NCBI RefSeq assembly: GCF_003171515.1
Contig: NC_089392.1
Location: forward strand, 2,170,001 to 2,234,000
Source: Pyrenophora tritici-repentis
Lineage: Eukaryota > Ascomycota > Dothideomycetes > Pleosporales > Pleosporaceae
Reading direction: 5' to 3'
DNA length: 64,000 nt
Shown: piece after piece, positions 57,101-64,000 of the stretch
Layout of the letters: each line of letters begins with the position of its first letter
Position numbering within the stretch: the stretch's first letter is position 1
Position numbers and translations under genes: made by a program
Notes under the pieces: model-generated
Databases searched by the model: none
What the model was told of the DNA's origin: nothing
The model's input: only the letters and a program-made list of their open reading frames with translations

Positions 57101-57897
57101 AACGGATGAATCAGGAGCTTGAAGCCTACCTTCGTTGTTTCGTGTCTTACTACCAAGATGACTGGGAACAGCTACTTCCTGTTGCTATGCTCGCGATTAA
57201 TGGCCGCACGTCATCAGTTACGGGTATAAGCCCGTTCTTTGCAACACACGGTTACAACATCGAACCTATCGAAGTGGAAGAGAAACTGAGAACAACGGGC
57301 CGTACGCCGATTGCTAAGGGAGAAGCCCTTATTGCTAAGCTCCAAGATGCTACGGAGATGGCTCAGACCATGATAGCAGCAGCGCAAGAGAAGTACGAGA
57401 CGTACGCAAACGAGCATCGACAACCAGCAGAACAATTTCGAGTTGGAGATAAGGTGTGGCTCCGCCTCCAAAACATCGTTACCGACAGACCTTGCAAAAA
57501 GTTGGATTGGAAAAACGCGAAATATACGGTTAAGGAGCTAGTAGGCTCGCATGCGGTACGACTGGATACTCCTCCTGGAATACATAATGTCTTCCACGTC
57601 ATGCTACTTCGGAGAGCTGCGGACAACCCTCTACCATCTCAAATCCTCCATGAACCACAGCCGCCAGCTGTATTAAAAGAAGGAGATTCAGAATGGTACA
57701 ACGTTGAAGAGGTTTTAGACCATAAAATAGGAAAGGACAAAAAGCTCAAGTTGCTGGTGAAATGGGAAGGCTATACAAAGCCAACTTGGGAACCAGAGGA
57801 GGAATTGACAATGACAGAAGCATACGCAACGTATCGAACTCACACAGACGTATCCAAACCTTCTCAGCGTCGTAAGAAACGACGAGGGAGCCCTTAG
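54127..57897 (+). CDS. pol: Chromovirus Pol polyprotein with chromodomain
   Basis: The frame is open from the codon after the gag stop; the first ATG is at 54172, which would give 1241 aa. In order by residues from that ATG: aspartic protease (DNGC near 23, where DSG/DTG is usual), reverse transcriptase (FCVDYRKLN about 290, catalytic YIDD about 390), RNase H (about 540-650, with DSSGYCIGG and SDHKNLEYF), integrase with HHCC zinc finger (HDSALTGHPG..CDICG, about 808-850) and DDE core (VDFITDLP, SDRGPQF, then Glu near 978), and a C-terminal chromodomain (about 1175-1225, VKWEGYTKPTWEPEEEL). All catalytic residues are present, so the enzyme set could be active. Confidence 0.93.
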   Translation, partial: EDAGAAADWRRFENKMDQTGIYVNFGVNGLHFTRAMFDNGCHSYMAISDRLQRKLQLPTLLIRPRTLEQVAGVDYNAINRVSFFDIDIDGHRQRRVWAYIIPQMQQDVILGLPWARSQEVTIRHSDYGDSLHIGTTDTYVTLRKDPTWTTDNSTKVVSAAVFSALARRNYRKQKRVNIFAVTMADIEKALDKLNKKKKPTDPKTKLPAYYHDKIDMRIFTPEVVGQGYLPPHRPGVDHAIDLEKDEYGREKEVPYGPLYNMTKEELLVLRKTLTDHLEKGWIRVSRSPAGAPVLFVRKPGGGLRFCVDYRKLNEITKKDRTPLPLITETLQMMAKAVWYTKLDVSAAFHKIRIKEGDEWKTAFRTRFGSFEWQVTPFGLTGAPATFQRYINDVLREFLDEFVSAYIDDVIIFTNGSLDEHRQQVLRVMKKLQEAGLQLDIDKCEFEQKRVKYLGYVVDSEKGICVDPEKVEAIKAWEPPSTVKGVRGFVGFANYYREFIPKFSKIAQPLTNLTKKDVQFRWGEAEQSAFERMKQLLISAPVLTPFDPERETRVQPDSSGYCIGGELSQLTDNGQWKPVAFYSKKCLPAEANYPIHDKELLAIIRCLEQWRSMLQSVQSFTILSDHKNLEYFMKKQQLTERQMRWALELSRYRFRIIHQAGTKAVVPDALSRRDQDLPKGLDDPRLSGRSHQMFSNKEGSLSLNSLSTMLCTPSMHHVRVGATWVLGGDKDQEDDEEPIRDNPPVCPFTESEPNLRQLWNRALEINKRYWLLRNMVREGARQIPPKWGLPISISECSVDDGGRLLWRDRIWIPHSEPLRTAIIQQCHDSALTGHPGRDLLKAIISRRFTWPGLSQDIRQFLPNCDICGSKAVWREKRRGLLKPLPVPERQWAEISVDFITDLPVSKSGATNVMVITDRLFKSCIFRAMKQITVEAVVEAMMECLVEHHGPPAAIVSDRGPQFVSLMWGRMCSLLKITRRLSTAFHPETDGSTERMNQELEAYLRCFVSYYQDDWEQLLPVAMLAINGRTSSVTGISPFFATHGYNIEPIEVEEKLRTTGRTPIAKGEALIAKLQDATEMAQTMIAAAQEKYETYANEHRQPAEQFRVGDKVWLRLQNIVTDRPCKKLDWKNAKYTVKELVGSHAVRLDTPPGIHNVFHVMLLRRAADNPLPSQILHEPQPPAVLKEGDSEWYNVEEVLDHKIGKDKKLKLLVKWEGYTKPTWEPEEELTMTEAYATYRTHTDVSKPSQRRKKRRGSP

Positions 57898-57914
57898 TGG
57901 AGGAGGGGAGTAAT

Positions 57915-58170
57915 TGTCACAGGCTATGCCTGTATGTCGGCGTTCGGCGATGCCCTCAGCCTTGACACCTCGGACCGATGTGAGCTCAGGCCACCGAAGC
58001 TTCCACAAGCTTCACGGCAAGCTTCGAGATGTTTCTTGGTATGATACGGCTTCTTTTTACAAGGTATAAATGTTCCTCAACATTCTGTATCTAGACGTTT
58101 TCTCTTCAAGTTTGCTATACTCGTCTAACGGGATAGTCAATTGAAATCATCATTGTCCAAGCCCCTCACA
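57915..58170 (+). repeat. 3' LTR of the chromovirus
   Basis: 256 bp, 255 identical to the 5' LTR. It is preceded by the purine run GGAGGAGGGGAG (57899-57910), the likely plus-strand primer. It ends at CCCCTCACA 58170, directly followed by the target copy GCGAC. Confidence 0.93.
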
Positions 58171-58411
58171 GCGACAACTGCCAAGGCTTTGGCCATACAA
58201 AGCTTAAATGCCGGAACCAAACAGCATGCCAGCTATGTGCGGGGACCCACCCTACATCGCAGCATAAATGCTCCACCTGCACGACAAGTGGGAAGCCTTG
58301 TATCCATACACTCCCAAAATGCTCAAACTGCAAAGAACCTCACTTTGCTAATAGCAGAGACTGTGAAGTCCTCGCAGCTATAACAAACAAGGAGAACCAA
58401 TATACAACAGA

Positions 58412-61400
58412 ATGTTAGACAGCATTAAGATTCTCCAAGCGAATCTGAATAAGAGTATCCAGGCTACAGAGTCTACTCTTCAACTAGCTGTCGAACTAAG
58501 GGTTGATATAATTGCAGTCCAAGAGCCTTGGCTCACACCAACAAGAAACAACGACTACGCTGATACTAGGTCCACTAGCCACGCAGCATACCTCCAAATT
58601 CTCCCACAATCCGAACCAAAACTCCGCCCTAGAGTGCTATTCTATATCTCTAGAACGCTATTAGCAGAAACCCACCTACTAGAAGGTTTTACGTCAGATC
58701 CAGACGCTATAGCACTAGTAGTACAGAAAGGAAACCATAAGTTTAATATCTTCAACCTATACAACGAGAGAGGTATAGGAGATACAAAGACTATCCCAAG
58801 AGTTCTTCTAAACACAAACACAAGACTACCAGAGTCATCTATTCTACTCCTAGACGCAAATGAGCACCACCCGTGGTGGGACCCACTATGCACATCGACG
58901 AGCCTAGGAGCACCCCCATTTGTAGAATGGATAGAAAGCCAAAACCTTAGCCTTCTAAACACACCAGGAACGGGCACTTTCTTTAGGCCACACCTATCAA
59001 GAGAATCAGTTTTAGACCTATCCCTAGTTACCCCAGACCTAGCTGACAAAGCTATTGACTGGCAAGTCACTACGGAGACTGGATCTGACCACTACGGCCT
59101 ACTCTTCTCAATTCGATCAGACACCGACCAAGTAGACAATCCAATAAACCAACGCAAGTTTAACACAAAAAAGGCGGATTGGCCACTTTTTCAAAAAACC
59201 CTAAACGAGGCTATTCAAAACAACATCACGCTACAGCACATAAGCGAGATAAACGACCCTAGGAAACAAGATTGCAAGAATCTAATTCTAGAAGAGGACC
59301 AGGAGCTTCAAAGCAAACTAGAGGAGATAGGGGAAGCAATTACGCAAGTCATCCAACTAGCAGCTGACAAAGCAATCCCAAAAGTCAAACTAGGTCCTAA
59401 ACCAAAACCCTGGTGGAACCAGGAGCTTACTAAGCTAAGAAGAGAGCTTACTCACTGCCAAAGAGTCTACACACAACAATTGCAACAGTTGTCCATCCAA
59501 GAGGCATATCTATTCAAGAAAGACTTCTTAATAGCGCGGAACACCTACGCAAGAGCAATCAAGGATGCCAAGAAGAGACATTGGAATAGCTTTCTAGAAC
59601 AAGAAACCCCACAGTCTATCTACAAAGCTATGGCATACACAAAGGATCAAAAGGTCGAAAAGATTCCACCTATCCAAGGAGAGATACTAGAGAAAACATT
59701 CAAAGGAAAGTGCAAGGCCTTTAGAAAAGCACTTTTCCCTCCTCCTCCAACAGCAGAACTACCAAGCTTTCTAAACTATCAAGAGAGCATTTGGGACTGG
59801 CCGCAACTATCAATTTCTGAACTAGAACAAGCCTGTTCTAGTAAAGTTAAAAGTAGTACACCAGGGCCTGACGCTATTACTCAAGATATTATAACCGCTG
59901 CATTTAAGTTCAACCCAGAGATCCTCTTCATCGCCTACTCAATCTTGTTTAATTACGGATACCACCCTCGGTGCTGGAAAGCAGCTACAGGAGCAATTCT
60001 CAAAAAACCATCCAAACTAGACTACTCTCTCCCGAAAGCTTATAGAGTAATTACTCTCTTAAACAGCCTAGGGAAGGTACTAGAGAGAATTATCGCCAAA
60101 AGACTAGCTAGTCTAGCAGAAACCACAAACCTCCTACACTCCTCACAAATTGGAGGTAGAAACAAGAAATCTGCAATAGACGCCGCTCTCCTCCTAGTAG
60201 ACCAGATTCAACACAAAAAACAGCAAGGCCAAATTACTTCCACAGTGTTCGTGGACGTCAAAGGAGCTTTTGACCACGTCATACACAACCGATTTCTAGA
60301 CCGACTTAAGAAACTTGGACTCCCAATTAGCTTAATTTGCTGGGCGAAATCCTTTCTCTCCAACAGGACCCTAAGACTGGCATTCGATAATAAGATTGAA
60401 GAATTTAGCAAGATTACAGCAGGCATTCCACAGGGCAGCCCAGTATCACCAATCTTCTTTCTTATCTATATCCGAGACCTATTCCCAGCCTTACAAAGCT
60501 TTCAACTATCGTATATCGACGACCTATCTCTCACTACGTCATCAACCTCTCTAAAGAAAAATACAAGAGCACTGCAAAAAGAGATAGCTACACTCTTTGC
60601 CAAGGGAGAGCAGCTAGACATTATCTTCGACACATCCAAAACAGAGCTAATCCACTTCACCGCTAAGAAGGAGAGGATGGAAAGAGCCCTCATACTCCCA
60701 AACAACGACCGGATAGAACACAAAGACACTGTCAAGTGGCTAGGTATCTATCTAGACAACCGACTATCATTCAAATCACATGTGTCTATACGTGTAAGCC
60801 AAGCCAGACAAGCTTTCTACAGGCTAGGAAGACTAGCGAACATTGAACTCGGCCTATCAACACACGCTATTAGACAACTATACTTAGCATGTGTAACCAG
60901 CGTGTCAGACTACGGAGCACAAATATACTGGCAAAACCAACCCTACGCTACAAAGAAACTACAGTCACTACACAACCTGGCTTGTCGAAAAACACTAGGA
61001 GTGTTTAGAACAGCACCAACAGTCCCTACAAGCCTCGAAGCGAGCCTACTACCACCAACAATTAGGCTTAACTCAACTATCCGGAACTACGCAAGCAGAG
61101 CAAACCTGCTAGCCAACACCCATCCAATTGCAAAGGCAATAACTCGGATCCAATCAACTAATCTCCAACGCTCAAAGAAACCAAACCAGCACAGACAGCT
61201 ACAAACTATTACTAACGCAATTCCTAAAAACAACAAAAGAGACACAGAGCAGACTATCCCATACCGGTTTAGGCCATGGGATACTCTAAACTATACCGTA
61301 ACAGTCTCTCAAAAATCCAAAGAAGAGGAGGCAAATGCGCACCAAGCCTACATTAAAACAAGGCTAGACAATTACACGACAATATACTCAGACGCCTCGC

Positions 61401-62302
61401 AAACACAAGAAGGAAAAGGAATAGGAGTTGGGATAGCAGTCTACAACTCAACTCAGCAAGAAATCTACTCAGAAACAGTTAATATCGGACAATACCAGCT
61501 AGTCTACAACGGCGAACTAGAAGGGATCACACGAGCATTCGAATACGCAGCAAAGAACGCTACAACCGACCAGGAATTTGAGGTCTACGCAGATAACCAA
61601 GCAGCAATCTACAGGCTTAAAAACCTATCAGATAACCCAGGACAGCATTGGCAACTCCGATGTCTAAAAGCGGCAAATACGATCCGACGAAAACAAGCAA
61701 ACATCCACCTACTCTGGGCACCTGGACACACAGATATAGTTGGAAACGAAAGAGCAGACTACCTAGCAAAAGAAGCAACCAAAGAGGACCCCAGATCAAC
61801 AACAAAGAGCATTGCCTACCTAGGCACGACAATCAAAAGGATACAACAAACGGAACAACGCCAAGAGTATGAGAAATACAAAGCAAGAGCAACCGCTCTA
61901 AACAAAGCTACCTACTCAGCCAAATACCCTCTTAAAATCAGCAAAACTATCCAAATGCCACAGAACACGAAAAGAGTAACCTCTAGCGCCTTCTACTCTC
62001 TTAAGCTAGGACACGGATACTTCAACTCCTACCTAAAGAGATTTAAGAAACGAGACTCTAATCGCTGCACCTGCCAAAACATCCAAACGCCAGAACACCT
62101 ACTACTGTACTGTCATCTATACAAAGACCATCGAAAAACGCTCCTACAAACAATCAAACATCGCCCAGTCACACTACCACTACTACTCCACACTAGTATA
62201 GGTATAGAAGCAACCCTAGCTTCTATCACTAGCACCAGAATAGGAACAAGAAAATGGTACCTAGGACAGCCACCAGAAGACCTACAGAGAGACACTGTAT
62301 AA
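58412..62302 (+). CDS. LINE B ORF2: endonuclease, reverse transcriptase, RNase H
   Basis: 1296 aa without a stop. An AP-type endonuclease occupies residues 1-235 (AVQEPW near 38, LLLDANEHHPWWD near 145, GSDHYGLLF near 224). The reverse transcriptase spans about 500-800 (YRVITLLNSLGKVLE, FVDVKGAFDHV, GIPQGSPVSP, catalytic YIDD near 700). RNase H lies at about 990-1120 (YSDASQ, YADNQAAIYRL, WAPGHTDIVGNERADYLAKEA). A C-terminal cysteine motif CTCQNIQTPEHLLLYC is near 1218. The ATG overlaps the end of ORF1 by 7 nt (ATGTTAG). ORF2 itself looks functional, but the element cannot act alone because ORF1 is split. Confidence 0.93.
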   Translation: MLDSIKILQANLNKSIQATESTLQLAVELRVDIIAVQEPWLTPTRNNDYADTRSTSHAAYLQILPQSEPKLRPRVLFYISRTLLAETHLLEGFTSDPDAIALVVQKGNHKFNIFNLYNERGIGDTKTIPRVLLNTNTRLPESSILLLDANEHHPWWDPLCTSTSLGAPPFVEWIESQNLSLLNTPGTGTFFRPHLSRESVLDLSLVTPDLADKAIDWQVTTETGSDHYGLLFSIRSDTDQVDNPINQRKFNTKKADWPLFQKTLNEAIQNNITLQHISEINDPRKQDCKNLILEEDQELQSKLEEIGEAITQVIQLAADKAIPKVKLGPKPKPWWNQELTKLRRELTHCQRVYTQQLQQLSIQEAYLFKKDFLIARNTYARAIKDAKKRHWNSFLEQETPQSIYKAMAYTKDQKVEKIPPIQGEILEKTFKGKCKAFRKALFPPPPTAELPSFLNYQESIWDWPQLSISELEQACSSKVKSSTPGPDAITQDIITAAFKFNPEILFIAYSILFNYGYHPRCWKAATGAILKKPSKLDYSLPKAYRVITLLNSLGKVLERIIAKRLASLAETTNLLHSSQIGGRNKKSAIDAALLLVDQIQHKKQQGQITSTVFVDVKGAFDHVIHNRFLDRLKKLGLPISLICWAKSFLSNRTLRLAFDNKIEEFSKITAGIPQGSPVSPIFFLIYIRDLFPALQSFQLSYIDDLSLTTSSTSLKKNTRALQKEIATLFAKGEQLDIIFDTSKTELIHFTAKKERMERALILPNNDRIEHKDTVKWLGIYLDNRLSFKSHVSIRVSQARQAFYRLGRLANIELGLSTHAIRQLYLACVTSVSDYGAQIYWQNQPYATKKLQSLHNLACRKTLGVFRTAPTVPTSLEASLLPPTIRLNSTIRNYASRANLLANTHPIAKAITRIQSTNLQRSKKPNQHRQLQTITNAIPKNNKRDTEQTIPYRFRPWDTLNYTVTVSQKSKEEEANAHQAYIKTRLDNYTTIYSDASQTQEGKGIGVGIAVYNSTQQEIYSETVNIGQYQLVYNGELEGITRAFEYAAKNATTDQEFEVYADNQAAIYRLKNLSDNPGQHWQLRCLKAANTIRRKQANIHLLWAPGHTDIVGNERADYLAKEATKEDPRSTTKSIAYLGTTIKRIQQTEQRQEYEKYKARATALNKATYSAKYPLKISKTIQMPQNTKRVTSSAFYSLKLGHGYFNSYLKRFKKRDSNRCTCQNIQTPEHLLLYCHLYKDHRKTLLQTIKHRPVTLPLLLHTSIGIEATLASITSTRIGTRKWYLGQPPEDLQRDTV

Positions 62303-62472
62303 AACTAAAACCACAACCCTCTCCTTTGCCACAAGAGCCCGCTGATACATCTCTTTCTACTTATCAAACTGCTCTTTAGCACCTGGCAACAAACAGATAC
62401 AAGCTATCTTTTGTAGAAAAGCCAAAAACCATATTAGCGAACCATACCAGAAAACCATGTAAATTAGAAAAA

Positions 62473-62708
62473 CTATTGGAACAAGGTCTCCTCTGGTGGT
62501 ATGACTACCATAGGGAACCGAGTAGAGGTATGTTAGGTCACCACGTATTGGATTGAACTTCACTAAGAGCTATTGTTCTATCTACTTGTTGTTATGATGA
62601 TCTTAGGACGTACATGACAGATCATCATTCCGCGTCGGTCCTTCTGCTCGGGCTTACTCCACGAACCTCACCTCGCCGACCTGGACTGAACCTAACATAT
62701 TCTTAACA
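62473..62708. repeat. Solo LTR, copy 2 (236 bp, TSD AAAAC)
   Basis: TATTGGAACAAGG .. ATATTCTTAACA, flanked by AAAAC at 62468-62472 and 62709-62713. It lies in the 3' UTR of LINE B and is absent from the matching place in LINE A, which confirms it as an insertion. Ends match copy 1 (45956-46180). Confidence 0.72.
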
Positions 62709-62713
62709 AAAAC

Positions 62714-62802
62714 CAAGATAGAACGGCCTTCGGCCAAAGTCCTACATAGTCTCTGACTGAAAAAGGACTCTAATGGAATAATAATAATAATAATAATAAT
62801 CA
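62714..62802 (+). repeat. LINE B 3' terminus: hairpins and (TAA)n tail
   Basis: GGCC-TTC-GGCC (62725-62735), then AGTCCT (62738-62743) pairing with AGGACT (62765-62770) around an inner AGTC-TCT-GACT, followed by CTCTAATGG and a (TAA)n tail. The same arrangement occurs at the end of LINE A (50850-50930) and in the minus-strand stub (about 46186-46239). It is probably the RNA structure that the reverse transcriptase recognises. Confidence 0.65.
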
Positions 62803-62956
62803 CTTTTGTACAATATCTCATCTAATCTAACAACAAGCTATCTCGTGCTAAAGGTTATTCGGAGAGCGGCTCGGAATAACCTTCTGCCTATGGACTGTGC
62901 GGATGGTCGAAGCGTCGTTCGGACCGAGATATCATCGAGGATTCACCAACTGGGCT

Positions 62957-63643
62957 CTAGCCCATCACAACGAACGGTGGTAGAGACCAGCCAGACGCAT
63001 TGATGCACTCTATCGCTGTTACCCACTCGCGATTGCCTGGCTGTACGATAACTGCTCTGCCAACTCTGTCAGAGCTAGTCACAACTTTTGACGTTGCAGC
63101 GACGCCTATAGCGAAGCCAGTCTTATTAAAGTTGTAGATATCCTGGTCTAGCACGCCGTACGTCTGGCGCGTCTCCTCTACTAGCTTAAACCACGCTACA
63201 ATGGCGATAGGATCCTTAGAGTTAGCGCGCTAGCTATTAAGCCTTCTACTCCACTTTGTCTGAAGCTCTGGCTGGCTCTAGATAAAGCGCGACATTTAGT
63301 TCTTGCTAACAGGTTGCGGAGGTGGATCTTGGCCACGCGCAGCGAGTAGAGTGTCTGCCATCCGTCGCACGTCGATAATATGGGGCGGAAATCCTCGTCG
63401 ATCAAGGTCTAGGATCCACTGCACGAGAGACTGCTCCTCGATAGGTGATAGCTTACGCCTAGTAGATAGAATCTCTGATCGTGGCTGGACACCGTGGAGG
63501 CGCGTCTGGAGAGTTGATTTTGGCACGTCATACGCTGCTGCAAGTGCGCGCACTGATTGTTTTGGATTATTACGATAGGACGCTATAGCAAGACTTAGCC
63601 TGCCTTCACGAGAAGTCTGTATAGAGCGTTGTCGTCGCGGCAT
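62957..63643 (-). pseudogene. Pogo/Fot1-type transposase remnant, minus strand
   Basis: One frame from ATG 63643 down to 62957. It starts with a psq-type helix-turn-helix (VRALAAAYDVPKSTLQTRLHG) and a CENP-B-type DNA-binding region (LSPIEEQSLVQWILDLDRRGFPP). It then enters the DDE catalytic core (GVLDQDIYNFNKTGFAIG, AVIVQPGNREWVTAIECINASGW). Three in-frame stops interrupt it: TAA 63298-63296, TAG 63280-63278 and TAG 63232-63230. Homology is lost after PPFVVMG near 62957, so the C-terminal half is missing. Decayed element of the Tc1/mariner-pogo superfamily. Confidence 0.83.
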
Positions 63644-63702
63644 TGTGGTAGTTGTGCAGAGCGTCGGGTCAAGTTTCGTGGGGCGGCCAGCTTACCCGAG
63701 GT

Positions 63703-63735
63703 GGGACGCGTGATGCTCGGGGACGCGTGATGCTC
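63703..63735. repeat. 17-bp tandem duplication between the two pogo remnants
   Basis: GGGACGCGTGATGCTC occurs twice, at 63703-63718 and 63720-63735. It lies between the two divergent transposase starts (63643 and 63794), where the ends of both elements must be. Confidence 0.6.
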
Positions 63736-63793
63736 ACCCCACCACAACAACAACATTTTTCCTGTATCTTGAACACGCGACACCTCGCCCAAT

Positions 63794-64000
63794 ATGGATC
63801 CAATTAATGCAGCGATTGAATTTTTAGAATCGCAGCTATCGAATGCATAGTCCTGGTATACAAAAGTCGCTGCGCAGTTTGGTGTATCACGACACACGCT
63901 CGCTCGCTAACACTAAGGCAAATGTTTCTTACATGCCACTAAATTACTCAACCAGCAATTACTTAGTTAACAACAAGAGTTAGATCTCGTAAACTACATT
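63794..64000 (+). pseudogene. Second pogo/Fot1-type transposase, N-terminus, runs off the window
   Basis: From ATG 63794 the frame reads as the N-terminal DNA-binding part of a pogo transposase: MDPINAAIEFLESQ, VAAQFGVSRHTLAR, QQELDLVNYI. Four in-frame stops occur within 70 codons (TAG 63848; TAA 63908, 63914 and 63968). Three are TAA at places where Gln would be expected in this family. It diverges head to head from the minus-strand remnant. The gene continues beyond 64000, so its full state is unknown. Confidence 0.72.

Larger units (their letters stand above)
52704..58170 (+). mobile_element. Ty3/gypsy chromovirus LTR retrotransposon, complete
   Basis: 5467 bp, bounded by 256-bp LTRs that start TGTCACAGG and end CCCCTCACA, with a 5-bp target duplication GCGAC (52699-52703 and 58171-58175). 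Order: LTR, primer site, 48-bp tandem repeats, gag, pol (protease, RT, RNase H, integrase, chromodomain), polypurine tract (57899-57910), LTR. The LTRs differ at a single base (A 52821 against T 58032), so the insertion is very recent. The integrase chromodomain marks it as a chromovirus, a group that targets chromatin carrying particular histone marks. All reading frames are open apart from the single stop between gag and pol. Confidence 0.95.
50931..62802 (+). mobile_element. LINE B, full-length I/Tad1-like non-LTR retrotransposon, interrupted
   Basis: It starts at or near the end of LINE A's A/T-rich tail and ends in its own (TAA)n tail at 62776-62802. Contents: a 5' leader (to 51512) with a MITE, ORF1 (51513-52703 continued at 58176-58418), ORF2 (58412-62302) and a 3' UTR. 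It has been hit three times: by the MITE (51315-51476), by a chromovirus in ORF1 (52704-58170) and by a solo LTR in the 3' UTR (62473-62708). The domain set (AP endonuclease, RT, RNase H, C-terminal CCHC-like motif) points to the Tad1/I group. The precise 5' boundary is approximate. Confidence 0.82.

Noticed and set aside
58412..62302. LINE B as a currently autonomous element
   Set aside because: ORF2 is intact, but ORF1 is split by the chromovirus and the 3' UTR carries a solo LTR, so this copy cannot be complete.

Overview
The window is nuclear DNA from a filamentous ascomycete, most likely a Dothideomycete of the Pleosporales. The evidence is the many short spliceosomal introns (about 43-60 bp, GT..AG), the gene families present (DUF3405, LicD-like, NIS1-like secreted protein, GH76, S28 peptidase, rhodopsin-domain protein, Y14/RBM8A) and the fungal transposon families. 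The species call is inference. No bacterial operon, CRISPR array or rRNA is visible.

Layout. From 1 to about 45.6 kb there are single-copy fungal genes: a DUF3405 type II membrane protein (1692-3885), a LicD-like secretory protein (5376-6575), an unrecognised four-exon gene (8048-9345), an FMP42-like MFS transporter (10140-12066, minus), a cytochrome P450 (13973-15587, minus), an intact hAT transposase (16518-19196), a rhodopsin-domain gene broken by a stop (20163-21490), a TPR-SET protein (21978-23957, minus), a CMP/dCMP deaminase-like protein (24431-25093, minus), a dihydroxyacetone-synthase-type transketolase (25479-27855, minus), a degraded polyol dehydrogenase (28527-29871), a GH76 mannanase (29984-31919, minus), a tRNA-Leu(CAG) (32503-32589, minus), an S28 peptidase (33240-35065), a NIS1-like secreted protein (36288-36773), a 6-phosphogluconate dehydrogenase paralogue (37331-39054, minus), the exon-junction protein Y14/RBM8A (39617-40125), a sugar-porter MFS (40935-42747, minus) and a GH43 glycosidase (43968-45563).

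From about 45.9 kb to the right edge the DNA is a stack of nested transposable elements. In order: a 5'-truncated LINE stub with a 12-bp target duplication that has taken a solo LTR into its tail; a decayed hAT element with 20-bp inverted termini and dense subterminal repeats; the 3' part of one LINE (LINE A) split by a 128-bp foldback hAT MITE; then a full-length LINE (LINE B) starting directly at LINE A's A/T-rich tail. LINE B carries a second MITE in its leader, a 5467-bp Ty3/gypsy chromovirus in ORF1 and a solo LTR in its 3' UTR. Two decayed pogo/Fot1-type elements lie head to head at the right edge.

The most informative element is the chromovirus at 52704-58170. Its LTRs differ at 1 of 256 positions and its 5-bp target duplication is intact. 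A 12-nt primer site just inside the 5' LTR is a perfect complement of a stretch inside the LTR itself, which is the arrangement expected for Tf1-type self-priming. gag and pol are in the same frame and separated by a single UAG.

Several host genes share a central-carbon theme (DHAS-type transketolase, polyol dehydrogenase remnant, 6PGDH paralogue, sugar porter, GH43). They are interleaved with unrelated genes, so a joint function is only a hypothesis.
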